DNA of 64,000 nucleotides from Thermus altitudinis. GTDB lineage: Bacteria; Deinococcota; Deinococci; Deinococcales; Thermaceae. The DNA is taken from positions 20,997 to 84,996 of the forward strand of contig NZ_JAKTNQ010000008.1 in NCBI RefSeq assembly GCF_022760835.1. The letters are read 5' to 3'. The notes below the pieces were generated by a model that was not told the origin of the DNA, did not search any database, and saw nothing but the letters and a program-made list of their open reading frames with translations. Positions 31,037 to 42,422 of the stretch are shown piece by piece (position 1 is the first letter of the stretch; each line of letters opens with the position of its first letter). A program made the translations under genes and the position numbers.

Positions 31037-33232
31037 ATGAAGCCCGGCCTTTATCCCCTTCTGGGCCCTCCGGCCTCGGGGAAAACCTCTTTGGCCCGGG
31101 AGTGGGCCTTGGAGGTGCTAAGGCGACGGGGAAGGGTTTACTGGGTGGGCCTGCCCCACCAAAGGGCTTATGTCTACCGTCTTTTCGGCGGGCAGGAGGC
31201 GGTGCTGGGCCTGGAGTTCATGTCCTTCCAGGCCCTGTACTACCGGGTGCTGGCCGAGGTGGGCCGGCTTGGGCCCTTGCTTCCCGGGGCGGGAAGGGTG
31301 GCCCTGGTGGGGGAGGCCTTAAGGAGCCTCTACGGGGAGGGGATCGCCCCGGGGGAGGCGCGGTTATTTGCCCGGGCCATCGCTGAACTCAAACGCTATG
31401 GCCTTTCCCCCTTGGCCCTGCCCAAGGAGGGGGAGGCGGGAAGGCTCAGGCAGGTCTACTTCGCCTACCAACGCCTTAAGGGGCAGGCCCTGGACTACGA
31501 TGACTTCCGCCACCGGGCAGGCCGGGTGCCCCTTCGCCTTTTCCCCAAGCCCGATCTGGTGGTGGTGGATGGCTTTCGGGAGGTGGGTCCTTTGGACCTC
31601 CGCTTCCTCAGGCGCCTGGCCCAGCAGGTGCCGGTCCTCCTCACGGCGGAACTCCTCCCAGAAGGGCTTGTGCCCTGGAAAGCCCTTTCCCCTAGGCCGG
31701 TAAAAAAGGAGGTCCTGGCCCTGGCCAACCCCGTGGAGGAGGTCCGCTACCTCCTTAGGGCCTTAAAGCGGGCCCTGGCCCCCAAGGCGCTGGGTGGGGA
31801 AGGCCTGGATCCCTGGGAGGTCCTGGTGGTGGCTCCCGAGGAGCGCATCGGGGGGCTTCTCCTCCTCAAGGACGAGTACGGCCTGCCCCTTTACGATGGC
31901 CGGGAAAGGGCCTTGGCCGACACGGAGGAAGGAGAGAGGGTGCTGGCCCTTGTAAACCCCTTCCCCACGGGGCGGGACCTTCTGGCCTTGGGGTTTCCCG
32001 CCTTGGGGAGGAAGGCCCTGAGGCTGGGTCTGGCGGGGGAGGAGGCCCTTGGGGCTTTGGCCGAGCGGGAAGGGCTTGAGGAGGAGTGGCGGGCCTTCCA
32101 AGGGCTCCGCACCCCGGGGCCCGACCTTCTGGCCTGGGCCGAGGAAGCCTTGGAGCGCCTGGGGATCAAAGCCAAGGAGCCTTTCCTTGCCCGCCTGCGC
32201 CTGGCCCTACGGGCCGATAGGGGGAATCCCTTGGCCTGGTGGCGGAGCCTGCTTTTGGACGAAAGCCTGCCCCCAGAGCCCAACCGGGGGGTGGCCCTGC
32301 TTCCTCCCTTGAGGGCCCTCGGCATAAGGGTCAAAAGGGCCTATGTGCTGGACTGGGTGGCGGGGCGCTATAGCCTACGGGAGCGGGAGGACTACTTCCT
32401 CCTGGAAGAGCTTAGGGAAAGGGGGCTTCTAAAGGGACTCCCCCGGCGCCTTAAGGGCCTTGACTCCCTTTTCTGGAAGGAGATTTCCACCCGGGGGGAG
32501 GAGGTGTTCCTCCTCTACCCGGAGGCCGGCCCCTCGGGGCTCTACCCGCCCTTGGAGAAGGGGGTTAAGCCCGAGCCCTTGCCCCCGGCAAGCCGCCTCG
32601 AGGCCCTTCCCCAGTTGCCCTTTACCCCGCCCCTGCCCACGGGGCGGGAGCCCCCGCCCCACCTGGAGGTCCTCCGCCGCTTCCGGGATTGCCCTTTTAG
32701 GGCCTACGTGGAGCGGTTTGACCTTAAGGGGCGGGATGGGGCCTTGGGGTGGCACCTCCTGCCCACCAAGTTGGGAGAGGTTCTGGCCCACCCCGAGGTG
32801 GGTCCCTGGTTGGAGGCCCATCGGGCCCATTGGGAGGGGATGCGCTTTTGGTCCACCTTGCCTGGGAAACCTCCCTTACGCCTGGATGGGGTGCGGCGGG
32901 AGGGGGAAACCCTGCACCTTTACCGCCTGTTGCCCCAAGGAGCGGAAGCTGACTTGGGGCCGCAAAAGCGCTGGACGGAGTGGTATGCCCTGGGGGTCTT
33001 GCTGGGCCGCAAGGATGTGGCCGAGGTTAGGCTTTGGGTCTGGCCTTGGATGGGAAAGCCTTCCCTCCTTCGCCGTCAAACCCCGGGAACCCTGCCCAAG
33101 CCAGTGGAGGAGGTGCGTCAACAGGCGAACGAAGCCTATCGCCTTTGGCTCAAGGGGGCTTTTCCCCCAAAGCCGGGTTTTCACTGCTACGCCTGCGGCC
33201 TTGAAGACCTCTGCCGAAAGGAGGAGAGGTGA
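31037..33232 (+). CDS. addB: AddB-like subunit of the helicase-nuclease, nuclease site apparently lost
   Basis: 731 residues. The N-terminal Walker A LLGPPASGKTS (residues about 7-17) begins an inactive-helicase-like body; the C-terminal third has the AddB iron-sulfur cysteines, one in RRFRDCPFRAY and three as CYACGLEDLC (C-x2-C-x5-C) at the end. The nuclease core that should read D-x(n)-DYKT reads LDGVRREGETLHLYRLLPQ, so the catalytic Asp/Lys pair is missing. With AddA it would process double-strand ends for RecA loading. The ATG at 31037 is placed by the Walker A. The stop overlaps the addA start (GTGA). Confidence 0.82.
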   Translation: MKPGLYPLLGPPASGKTSLAREWALEVLRRRGRVYWVGLPHQRAYVYRLFGGQEAVLGLEFMSFQALYYRVLAEVGRLGPLLPGAGRVALVGEALRSLYGEGIAPGEARLFARAIAELKRYGLSPLALPKEGEAGRLRQVYFAYQRLKGQALDYDDFRHRAGRVPLRLFPKPDLVVVDGFREVGPLDLRFLRRLAQQVPVLLTAELLPEGLVPWKALSPRPVKKEVLALANPVEEVRYLLRALKRALAPKALGGEGLDPWEVLVVAPEERIGGLLLLKDEYGLPLYDGRERALADTEEGERVLALVNPFPTGRDLLALGFPALGRKALRLGLAGEEALGALAEREGLEEEWRAFQGLRTPGPDLLAWAEEALERLGIKAKEPFLARLRLALRADRGNPLAWWRSLLLDESLPPEPNRGVALLPPLRALGIRVKRAYVLDWVAGRYSLREREDYFLLEELRERGLLKGLPRRLKGLDSLFWKEISTRGEEVFLLYPEAGPSGLYPPLEKGVKPEPLPPASRLEALPQLPFTPPLPTGREPPPHLEVLRRFRDCPFRAYVERFDLKGRDGALGWHLLPTKLGEVLAHPEVGPWLEAHRAHWEGMRFWSTLPGKPPLRLDGVRREGETLHLYRLLPQGAEADLGPQKRWTEWYALGVLLGRKDVAEVRLWVWPWMGKPSLLRRQTPGTLPKPVEEVRQQANEAYRLWLKGAFPPKPGFHCYACGLEDLCRKEER

Positions 33233-35868
33233 AGCTTTACGTGGCCTCAGCGGGCACGGGGAAGACCCATGCCTTGGTCCAGGAGCTTTTGGCCCTTTTG
33301 CGCCAAGGGGTGCCCCTGCGGCGCATGGCCGCCCTCACCTTTACCCGTAAAGCGGCTGAGGAGCTTAGGGAACGCATCCTGGAGGAAGTTAAAGCCCTGG
33401 GGGATGGGGAGGGGGAGACGGCCAAGCGGGAGCTTTATGGCGCCCTTTTCACCACCATCCACGGCTTCATGGCCGAGGCCTTACGCCACGCGGCCCCCTT
33501 CCTCTCCCTGGACCCCGATTTCGCCGTCTTGGACGAGTTCCTTGCCGAGGCCCTCTTCCTGGAGGAGGCCCGCAGCCTCCTCTACTTGAAGGGCCTGGAC
33601 CCCGGGGAGGAGGAAGGGCTTTTGGGTGCTCTTCGCGCCCTTTACGAAAAGCGCTCCCTGGCGGAGGGCTTCCGGCCCTTGCCGGGAGCGGAAGGGGTTT
33701 ATGCCCTTTTCCAGGAGGTCCTTAGGAGGTACCAGGCCCGTACCCAAGACCTCCTAGGGCCAGGGGACCTCGAGGCCCAAGCCCTCCGCCTCCTGAAAAA
33801 CCCCCAGGCGGTGAGGCGGGTGGTGGAGCGGTTTAGCCATATCTTCCTGGATGAGTACCAGGATATAAACCCCCTGCAGGGGCGGTTTTTCCAAGCCCTG
33901 GAGGAGGAGGGGGCCAAGGTGGTGGCCGTGGGGGACCCCAAGCAGTCCATCTACCTTTTCCGCAACGCCCGGGTGGAGGTTTTCCGCGAGGCCCTGGGGA
34001 GGGCTGAAGAGGTTCGCTTTCTGGACGAAACCTTCCGCCACAGCGGGGAGCTGGCCGAGTTCCTGAACCGCTTTGTGGAGCGGTTCTTCCCCGAAACCGA
34101 ACGGGTTTTGGTGAGGCCTAGACGGCCGGAAAGGGGGTTTTTGGAGGTGCACTGGGTGGGAGGGGAAGGGGAGCTGGATGGGAAGCGCCACCAAGAGGCC
34201 TTGGTCTTGGGAAGGAGGCTTCTGGCCCTACGGGACCAAGGGTATGCCTTCCCAAAGATGGCGGTTTTGGTGCGAAGCCGCCATAGCCTTCCCTACTTGG
34301 AACGGGCCTTCCGCGCCCTGGGGGTTCCCTACGGTATCCGCCGGGGAAGGAGTTTCTTCATCCGCCCGGAGGTGCGGGATATCTACCATGCCCTTAGGCT
34401 GAGCCTTTTGGAACCCGAGGCTCCCCTTTCCCCCGAGGAGCGGCTTTCCCTTTTGGCCTTCCTGCGGGGCCCTTTCGTGGGCGCCGATTTGGGAAGGTTG
34501 GGGGATTTACCCCAGCAATCCCCCTGGAAGGACCTTTTCTCCCAACTCCCCGCCGAAGCCCAGGCCCGGCTGGAGTGGCTGAGGGAGCTGGCCGGGAAGC
34601 GGCCCCTGGAGGCCCTTAAGGCCTTGGTGCGGGACGAGGTCTTTTTGGGGCGGCTTTCCCCTAGGGCCCGCACCAATCTGGACACCCTTCTCCTCCTGGC
34701 GGCCTCGGAGCGCTTTCCTGACCTCGAGGCCCTCCTGGAGTGGCTCAGGGTGCGGGCCACGGACCCTGAGGCCGCCGAGCTCCCCGAGGGGGGCGAGGGG
34801 GTGAACCTCCTCACCGTGCACGCCGCCAAGGGGTTGGAATGGCCGGTGGTGGCGGTGTTTGACCTCTCTCGGAACGAGCGGTTTCAGGAGGATTCCCTCC
34901 TGGTTGGACTCGGCGGAGAGGTGGCCCTGAAGGGCACGCCCGCCTACCAGGGGGTGAAGCAAGGCCTGAAGGAGGCCCAGGACAAGGAGGCCATCCGGCT
35001 CCTTTACGTGGCCCTTTCCCGGGCCCGGGATGTCCTTTTGCTCACGGGAAGCGCCTCTTCCCGGCCAGGCCCTTGGGCCAAGGCCCTCATGGACTTGGGC
35101 CTAGGCCCGGAGTCCCAAGACCCCAGGGTACGGGTCCACCCCCTTAGGGCTTCCTTCCCCTCGCCCTCCTTCCCGCCGGCGCCCCTTTTGCACCCAGCCC
35201 CTTATGCCCCCTTGGCCTTGGAACCCAAGCCCTTTCCTCCCCTCTACTCCCCCAGCGCCTACCAGAAGGCGGAGGGGGAGCCCTGGCCCTTGGCGGAGGC
35301 CTTGGAGGCCGAGGTCTTGCCCGAGTTTGCCCGCGCCCTGGGTACCTTGGTCCACTACGCCCTCGCCCGCAACCTGGACCCGGAGGACGAGGCCCAGATG
35401 CGCTCCCTTCTCCTGCAGGAGGTGGCCTTGCCCTTTTCGGAGGAGGAAAGGGCAAGGCTTTTGGCTGAGGTGCGGATCCTCCTCCTTAACCACCGGGAGA
35501 TGCTGGGGGAGGTCTTGCCTCCCTTGGAGGGGCGCCTCGAGGACCACCCCGAGCTCCCCTTGGTCCTGCCCCTGGCGGGGACGGTCTGGCACGGGGTTCT
35601 GGACCGGCTTTACCGGGTGGGGGACCGGTGGCACCTGGAGGACTACAAGACCGACCAGACCATGGACCCCGGGCGCTACCGGTTGCAGCTGGCCCTCTAC
35701 TGGGAGGCGGTGCGGCGGGCCTGGGGGGTGGAGGCGGAGGCCCGCTTGGTCTATTTGCGGCACAAGAAGGTCCACGTCTTCTCGCCAGGGGAGCTTCGGG
35801 AGGCCCTTGAGGAGTTGGAAAAAGCCCCTGGGATGCTCTCCCAGGGGCGGGAACCTCGCCTTACCTAA
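33229..35868 (+). CDS. addA: AddA-like UvrD/Rep helicase with C-terminal RecB-type nuclease
   Basis: 879-residue SF1 helicase. Motif I is ASAGTGKTH (residues 6-14), motif Ia [14 protein letters not shown], motif [14 protein letters not shown], motif [15 protein letters not shown], motif [13 protein letters not shown], motif [17 protein letters not shown] and motif [15 protein letters not shown]. The nuclease domain (about 690-860) keeps GTLVHYALA, the GVLDRLY Asp, the LEDYKTDQ block and [11 protein letters not shown], so it is probably active. It is shorter than Bacillus AddA. The start is the GTG at 33229 overlapping addB. It converges on rpsI with a 4-nt overlap. Confidence 0.9.
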   Translation: MKLYVASAGTGKTHALVQELLALLRQGVPLRRMAALTFTRKAAEELRERILEEVKALGDGEGETAKRELYGALFTTIHGFMAEALRHAAPFLSLDPDFAVLDEFLAEALFLEEARSLLYLKGLDPGEEEGLLGALRALYEKRSLAEGFRPLPGAEGVYALFQEVLRRYQARTQDLLGPGDLEAQALRLLKNPQAVRRVVERFSHIFLDEYQDINPLQGRFFQALEEEGAKVVAVGDPKQSIYLFRNARVEVFREALGRAEEVRFLDETFRHSGELAEFLNRFVERFFPETERVLVRPRRPERGFLEVHWVGGEGELDGKRHQEALVLGRRLLALRDQGYAFPKMAVLVRSRHSLPYLERAFRALGVPYGIRRGRSFFIRPEVRDIYHALRLSLLEPEAPLSPEERLSLLAFLRGPFVGADLGRLGDLPQQSPWKDLFSQLPAEAQARLEWLRELAGKRPLEALKALVRDEVFLGRLSPRARTNLDTLLLLAASERFPDLEALLEWLRVRATDPEAAELPEGGEGVNLLTVHAAKGLEWPVVAVFDLSRNERFQEDSLLVGLGGEVALKGTPAYQGVKQGLKEAQDKEAIRLLYVALSRARDVLLLTGSASSRPGPWAKALMDLGLGPESQDPRVRVHPLRASFPSPSFPPAPLLHPAPYAPLALEPKPFPPLYSPSAYQKAEGEPWPLAEALEAEVLPEFARALGTLVHYALARNLDPEDEAQMRSLLLQEVALPFSEEERARLLAEVRILLLNHREMLGEVLPPLEGRLEDHPELPLVLPLAGTVWHGVLDRLYRVGDRWHLEDYKTDQTMDPGRYRLQLALYWEAVRRAWGVEAEARLVYLRHKKVHVFSPGELREALEELEKAPGMLSQGREPRLT

Positions 35869-36251
35869 CGCTTGGAGTACTGGGGTGCCCGGCGGGCCTT
35901 GTGCTTGCCGTACTTCTTCCGCTCCACCACCCGGGCATCGCGGGTGAGGAAGCCCAAGGGCTTCAGCTTGGCCCGGTAGTCGGGGTTGTAGCGGAGAAGG
36001 GCCCGGGCCACCCCCAGCTTGATGGCGTCCACCTGGCCGCTCTTGCCGCCCCCCCTCACGGTGATGTAGGCGTCAAAGCGCCCCAGGGCATCCACCACCC
36101 TCAGGGGCTCGAGGGCCGCCACCGCCCGCACCAAACCCTGGAAATAATCCTGGAAGTCCTGGCCGTTCACGGTGACCTTGCCGCTTCCGGGCCTCAAGAA
36201 AACCCGGGCCACCGCTTCCTTGCGCCTGCCGGTGCCGTAATACTGCTCCAT
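35865..36251 (-). CDS. rpsI: 30S ribosomal protein S9
   Basis: 128 residues, the same length as T. thermophilus S9 as I remember it. [20 protein letters not shown] start, the RGGGKSGQ loop near 68 and the invariant basic tail ending in RRAPQYSKR that reaches the P-site tRNA. The ATG at 36251 overlaps the rplM stop (TGATG), and GGAGG stands 7 nt upstream inside rplM, so the pair is translationally coupled. Confidence 0.98.
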   Translation of the reverse strand: MEQYYGTGRRKEAVARVFLRPGSGKVTVNGQDFQDYFQGLVRAVAALEPLRVVDALGRFDAYITVRGGGKSGQVDAIKLGVARALLRYNPDYRAKLKPLGFLTRDARVVERKKYGKHKARRAPQYSKR

Positions 36252-36682
36252 CACTTGACCTCCAGTTTAACGGGCTTCTGCGCCTGATGGGGATGGGTGG
36301 GGCCAGCGTAGACCTTGAGGCGTTTGAAGAGCCTCCGCCCCAGAGGGCCTTTGGGTAGCATCCCTTTTACCGCATGCTCCAGCACCCTTTCCGGGTGGGT
36401 GGCAAGCATCTTCTCGGCGGGAATCTCCTTCAGGCCCCCCTGGTAGCCGCTATACCGGGTGTAGATCTTCTGCTTGAGCTTCTTGCCGGTGAGGCGGACC
36501 TTGTCGGCGTTCACCACCACCACGAAGTCGCCCATGGGGAGGTTGGGGGTCCAGTCGGGGCGATGCTTGCCCCTGAGCAAGGTGGCGATTTGGGTGGCCA
36601 GCCGCCCCAAGGTCTTGCCCTCGGCGTCTATGAGAACCCACCGGGGTTCAATCTTTTCCGGTACGTACGTCTTGGGCTGCAT
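36251..36682 (-). CDS. rplM: 50S ribosomal protein L13
   Basis: 143 residues. KTYVP start, [38 protein letters not shown] and the [20 protein letters not shown] block identify L13. The ATG at 36682 follows TAAGGAGG at 10-11 nt; an in-frame upstream start would add nine residues not seen in homologues. Leader of about 100 nt contains a strong hairpin (36713-36747). It forms the usual rplM-rpsI operon. Confidence 0.98.
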   Translation of the reverse strand: MQPKTYVPEKIEPRWVLIDAEGKTLGRLATQIATLLRGKHRPDWTPNLPMGDFVVVVNADKVRLTGKKLKQKIYTRYSGYQGGLKEIPAEKMLATHPERVLEHAVKGMLPKGPLGRRLFKRLKVYAGPTHPHQAQKPVKLEVK

Positions 36683-36712
36683 TTCCAGGGCCCTCCTTAA
36701 GCGATACACCCT

Positions 36713-36747
36713 GTTCTTGCCGGGGGATCGGGGGACCCCGCAAGAAC
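36713..36747 (-). promoter_or_regulatory. rplM leader hairpin
   Basis: On the minus strand GTTCTTGC-GGGG pairs with CCCC-(CG)-GCAAGAAC across an 8-9-nt loop, about 30 nt before the rplM start. The strong stem next to the SD region suggests ribosomal-protein autoregulation (L13 leader), but no known leader consensus was checked. Confidence 0.45.
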
Positions 36748-36769
36748 GCCAAAGAAAACTTTACCATAA

Positions 36770-39478
<2,709 letters not shown>

Positions 39479-39494
39479 GGGCCCCATGGTAAAG

Positions 39495-39519
39495 GAAAAC
39501 CCCGGGGGTTTCCCGGGGT
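39495..39519 (-). terminator. Terminator after tRNA-Lys
   Basis: Minus strand ACCCCGGG and CCCGGGGT arms with a 5-nt loop, followed by TTTTCC, 5 nt past the tRNA's CCA. Confidence 0.75.
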
Positions 39520-39523
39520 CTTC

Positions 39524-39599
39524 TGGTGGGCCGCACAGGACTCGAACCTGTAACCCACCGATTAAGAGTCGGTTGCTCTACCGGTTGAGCTAGCGGCCC
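39524..39599 (-). tRNA. tRNA-Lys (anticodon CTT), CCA encoded
   Basis: 76 nt. Acceptor GGGCCGC pairs with GCGGCCC, then discriminator A and an encoded CCA. D-arm GCTAGCTCAACCGGTAGAGC, anticodon stem ACCGA/TCGGT with the loop CTCTTAA (anticodon CTT), T-arm ACAGG-TTCGAGT-CCTGT. All stems are complete. Confidence 0.97.
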
Positions 39600-39603
39600 A
39601 AGC

Positions 39604-39640
39604 TACACCGTGGGGGTGTATGGCGTTGGCCTTAACGCCA
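39604..39640 (-). promoter_or_regulatory. Two perfect hairpins in the tRNA-Lys 5' leader
   Basis: Going down the minus strand, TGGCGTT/AACGCCA (39621-39640, 6-nt loop) and then TACACC/GGTGTA (39604-39620, 5-nt loop), immediately before the mature 5' end. They may guide RNase P processing, or protect the primary transcript. Confidence 0.5.
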
Positions 39641-39646
39641 AAAGCT

Positions 39647-39675
39647 AGTGTAGCCTTCCTGTAAACCCCTGTCAA
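39647..39675 (-). promoter_or_regulatory. Promoter for tRNA-Lys
   Basis: Minus strand TTGACA (complement of 39670-39675), 17-bp spacer, TACACT (complement of 39647-39652). It predicts a start near 39640, at the foot of the first leader hairpin. Confidence 0.75.
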
Positions 39676-39680
39676 GGCGC

Positions 39681-40292
39681 CTAGAACAGATAGAGCACCG
39701 CCCTTCCCCTTTCCACCCGTACCTGGAGGGTCCCCAGGGCCTGGTTTTCCAGGGTGAGGGTGGTGGCCTTCAGGGGGGTGGGGGGGAGGTTCCACCGCGC
39801 CCCCTCTACCCCCAAGGTAGCCTCGGAAAAGGGGATAAGGCTAAAGGGCGTACCCTCTTCCAAGGGAAAGATGTGGTTTCCCCTGAGGAGGGGGAAAGCC
39901 CGGGTAAGCCCATCGGTGAGCTCTACCCGCACCCCCTTTTGGGCCAGAAGGAAGGAAAGCTCCAGGTGGGCCAGGGTATGGTCCAACCGCCCCCCGATGC
40001 CGCCCAGGAGAAGGAGCTCCTCGGCCCCCAGCTCCAGGGCCTTGCGCACCAGGGCTTCCCCGTCCGTAAGGTCTTTCTCCCGGGGAAGCCCTTCCTTGGG
40101 AGCGGAAAGGGCGTTGTGCAGCCACTTGGGGCTGGAGTCAAAGTCCCCAAGCCATAGCTCCAGGGGATGCCCAAGGGCCAGGGCATGCCGGGCGCCCGAA
40201 TCCGCCGCCATTAAGCGGTAGGCCTTTAGGCGTTCCCGCAGGGCCGCCGTTACCAGAAGGGGCCCGCCTAGGAGAAGGGCGAAGCGCCTCAT
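39681..40292 (-). CDS. thiN: Thiamine pyrophosphokinase
   Basis: 203-residue enzyme that makes thiamine diphosphate from thiamine and ATP. Family motifs are ADSGARHAL (near 30), LWLGDFDSSP (near 47), REKDLTDGEALV (near 71) and LLGGIGGRLDHTLAHL (near 97). Length is typical. It overlaps the ABC ATPase gene upstream by 4 nt (ATGA), so both are one operon, suggesting thiamine uptake and activation together. Confidence 0.93.
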   Translation of the reverse strand: MRRFALLLGGPLLVTAALRERLKAYRLMAADSGARHALALGHPLELWLGDFDSSPKWLHNALSAPKEGLPREKDLTDGEALVRKALELGAEELLLLGGIGGRLDHTLAHLELSFLLAQKGVRVELTDGLTRAFPLLRGNHIFPLEEGTPFSLIPFSEATLGVEGARWNLPPTPLKATTLTLENQALGTLQVRVERGRAVLYLF

Positions 40293-41248
40293 CCCTCCAA
40301 GGGTACGGCTTGGGAAAGGTCCAGGCCTAGGGGGACCCTGGCCCCTTCCTCCAGATGGGGGAGGGGATCCAGGGCCTCCAGGTACACCCTCACGCCCCTA
40401 AGGCGTACCCAAAGCCCCACCCGGCTGCCGAAGAAAAGGCGCTCCTCCACCACCCCTTCCTGGTCTCCTCTCAGGCGCAAGGCCGCCTGGGGCAGGAGGT
40501 GGGGCCTGGGGGGAAGGCCCAGGGCCTGGCTTTCCTCGGGGGAAAGGAGGTTCTTATGCCCCAGGAAGCGGGCAGTCCAAGCATCCTGGGGCCTGGCGTA
40601 CACCTCTTCCGGGGGGCCAACCTGGACCAGCCTTCCCTGGTTCAAAATCGCTACCCGGTGGGCCAGGAGGAAGGCCTCGCCTTGGTCGTGGGTCACCACC
40701 AAGGTGGTGATGCCCTCGCTCCTTAGGGTTTTGCGCAAGAAGAAGAGGAGTTCCTCCCTCAGCCTCAGGTCCAGGGCCCCCAGGGGCTCGTCCAGGAGGA
40801 GAAGCCTGGGCCGGGGTGCCAGGGCCCGGGCCAGGGCTACCCGTTGTTGCTCGCCCCCGGAAAGTTCTTGTGGGCGCTTTTGGGCATGGGTGGAAAGCTC
40901 CATTCTTACCAGAAGCTCCCGTACCCGTGCCTCCTGCTCCTTCCGGGACCAGCGGGCTTCCACCAGGCCAAAGGCGATGTTTTCCCAAACGGTGAGGTGG
41001 GGGAAAAGGGCGTAGTCCTGGAAGAGGAACCCCACCCCCCGCCTTTCCGGGGGCAAAGGGGTGAGGTCCTGGCCTTGGAAGCGCACGAAGCCCCGGTCTG
41101 GGGTTAGCAGCCCGGCAATGAGCTTTAGCAGGGTACTCTTTCCGCTTCCCGATGGCCCCAAAAGGGCCAGCACCTCCCCCTCCTTGGCCGAGAGTTCCAG
41201 GGCGAGCCGGAAACCGGGAAAGGCCTTTTGCAGGGATAGCTCCAGCAC
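40289..41248 (-). CDS. ABC transporter ATP-binding protein (possible thiamine uptake)
   Basis: 319 residues. Walker A LLGPSGSGKST (near 31-41), Q-loop FQDYALFPH, signature LSGGEQQRVALARAL, Walker B LLLLDEPLGALD and switch His in VVTHDQGEA; a C-terminal regulatory/OB-like domain follows from about 235. The type is that of ThiQ/FbpC/PotA importers. Coupling to thiN suggests thiamine, but the permease and binding protein are not in the window. The GTG at 41248 is chosen: TTTAAT and then GGAGGG abut it, whereas the TTG at 41263 lies within the upstream terminator tail. Confidence 0.88.
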   Translation of the reverse strand: MLELSLQKAFPGFRLALELSAKEGEVLALLGPSGSGKSTLLKLIAGLLTPDRGFVRFQGQDLTPLPPERRGVGFLFQDYALFPHLTVWENIAFGLVEARWSRKEQEARVRELLVRMELSTHAQKRPQELSGGEQQRVALARALAPRPRLLLLDEPLGALDLRLREELLFFLRKTLRSEGITTLVVTHDQGEAFLLAHRVAILNQGRLVQVGPPEEVYARPQDAWTARFLGHKNLLSPEESQALGLPPRPHLLPQAALRLRGDQEGVVEERLFFGSRVGLWVRLRGVRVYLEALDPLPHLEEGARVPLGLDLSQAVPLEG

Positions 41249-41257
41249 CCCTCCATT

Positions 41258-41289
41258 AAACAAGGAGCCCTGGGGGACCCCAGGGCTCC
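41258..41289 (-). terminator. Terminator after the cytochrome c552 gene
   Basis: Minus strand GGAGCCCTGG and CCAGGGCTCC arms (inner G/C pairs extend the stem) followed by TTGTTT. Separates cycA from the ABC-thiN operon. Confidence 0.85.
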
Positions 41290-41302
41290 CCCTTGGACCT
41301 CC

Positions 41303-41749
41303 TTACTTCAAGCCGAGCTTCTTCCGCTCCTCCAGCACCTGCTGGGGGGTGAGCTTGTTGCCCCTGAGGGCCTTCACCTCGGCGGCGGTGAAGGGCTTGA
41401 AGCCGGGGACCTTCTTGTCGTCGCCCCAGGCGGTGGCGATGTGGTTGAGAAGGGCGGCGATCTCCTCATCCTTTAGCCCGTTGTAGGCGGGCATGGCTCC
41501 GTTGTACTTCATGCCCTTGACCTCAATCTGACCCTGCAGGCCCCAGAGGAGGGCCTTGATCAGGTACTCCCGCCCGCCCTTGAGGTTAAGGATCTCGGAA
41601 ACGTGGCCTGCCAGGGGCGGGAAAGCGCCTGGTACCCCCTGCCCGGTGGCCTGGTGGCACCCCGCGCACTGACCATAGAGCTTAGCGCCGTCCGCCTGGG
41701 CCAAGGCCAGGCTGCCGATAAGGAGGAGAGCCGTTAGGGTCCGTTTCAT
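41303..41749 (-). CDS. cycA: Cytochrome c552 precursor
   Basis: 148-residue class I cytochrome c: signal peptide MKRTLTALLLIGSLALA, then QADGAKLYGQCAGCHQATGQ with the haem site CAGCH, GAFPPLAGH, GMKYNGAMPAY with the Met ligand, and the long C-terminal extension (KLTPQQVLEERKKLGLK) characteristic of the Thermus protein. In T. thermophilus it carries electrons from the bc complex to the ba3 oxidase. The ATG at 41749 follows GGAGGGTAAAG. It stands back to back with the sox cluster, which could feed electrons to it. Confidence 0.96.
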   Translation of the reverse strand: MKRTLTALLLIGSLALAQADGAKLYGQCAGCHQATGQGVPGAFPPLAGHVSEILNLKGGREYLIKALLWGLQGQIEVKGMKYNGAMPAYNGLKDEEIAALLNHIATAWGDDKKVPGFKPFTAAEVKALRGNKLTPQQVLEERKKLGLK

Positions 41750-41768
41750 CTTTACCCTCCGGGCTACC

Positions 41769-41797
41769 AGGGTATTTTGTCCCGTCCTGGGTGTCAA
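41769..41797 (-). promoter_or_regulatory. Promoter for cycA
   Basis: Minus strand TTGACA (complement of 41792-41797), 17-bp spacer, TACCCT (complement of 41769-41774), leaving a short leader with an SD. Confidence 0.6.
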
Positions 41798-41924
41798 GGG
41801 GACTGGAGGGCCTAAACCTTTAGCTTTTCTTAAATCTCAGGTATACACTCGGGGGGTAAGGGGTGTGCCAGCCTTTTTTATGCCTTGGTTATGTTTGAGG
41901 GAGGACAGGTTGTGTCAGGGGTGC

Positions 41925-41954
41925 TTGACAGGGTTTTGGGGGTAGTGTTAGGGT
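41925..41954 (+). promoter_or_regulatory. Probable promoter of the sox operon
   Basis: TTGACA (41925-41930), 18-bp spacer, TAGGGT (41949-41954). The weak -10 overlaps an inverted repeat, consistent with a regulated promoter. Confidence 0.5.
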
Positions 41955-41976
41955 ACAAATGTCCTTGGGTGTACCC
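41951..41976 (+). promoter_or_regulatory. Candidate operator in front of the sox operon
   Basis: Perfect inverted repeat GGGTACA-N12-TGTACCC spanning the -10 end and probable transcription start. Likely a repressor site (sulfur-responsive regulators often act on sox operons), but no regulator gene is in the window. Confidence 0.5.
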
Positions 41977-41990
41977 TTGGGGTGTATCGG

Positions 41991-42422
41991 ATGAAGGCAT
42001 ACCAGGTACTTTTGACCCTTCCCCTACTTGCCATGGCCTTGGCGGCTTTGGACTTCGGCCGCTGGTATCCCTACGATGCGGCCCTTTCCCTTGGGCAGGC
42101 CCATGGGCGGATGGTGATGGTCTACTTCCATAGCCCCCACTGCCCCTACTGCGACCAGATGAACACCTTCGTCCTTTCCGACCCCCAGGTGAGCCGGCTT
42201 TTGGAGGAGCGCTTTGTGGTGGCCTCTGTGGGCACCGAAACCCAAGAAGGCCAAGACCTGGCCCGGCGCTACCGGGTGCCGGGCACCCCAAGTTTTGTCT
42301 TCCTCGTCTTCCGTAAGGGGACGTGGGAAGAGGTGGGCCGGTTCTTTGGCAGCCGGTCCCGGGCGCAGTTCTTACAAGAGTTGCGCCAGATCTGTGCCAA
42401 GGGAGGTGTATGCGGTGAATAG
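41991..42422 (+). CDS. soxW: SoxW-like exported thioredoxin
   Basis: 143 residues: hydrophobic N-terminus (VLLTLPLLAMALAAL) and a thioredoxin fold with active site CPYC in YFHSPHCPYCDQMNTFVLSD, the cis-Pro in RVPGTPSFVFL, and a C-terminal Cys pair. SoxW reduces the SoxYZ carrier or periplasmic disulfides during sulfur oxidation. It is the first gene of the operon. The ATG at 41991 has only a poor SD. The stop overlaps the soxY start by 8 nt. Confidence 0.85.
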   Translation: MKAYQVLLTLPLLAMALAALDFGRWYPYDAALSLGQAHGRMVMVYFHSPHCPYCDQMNTFVLSDPQVSRLLEERFVVASVGTETQEGQDLARRYRVPGTPSFVFLVFRKGTWEEVGRFFGSRSRAQFLQELRQICAKGGVCGE

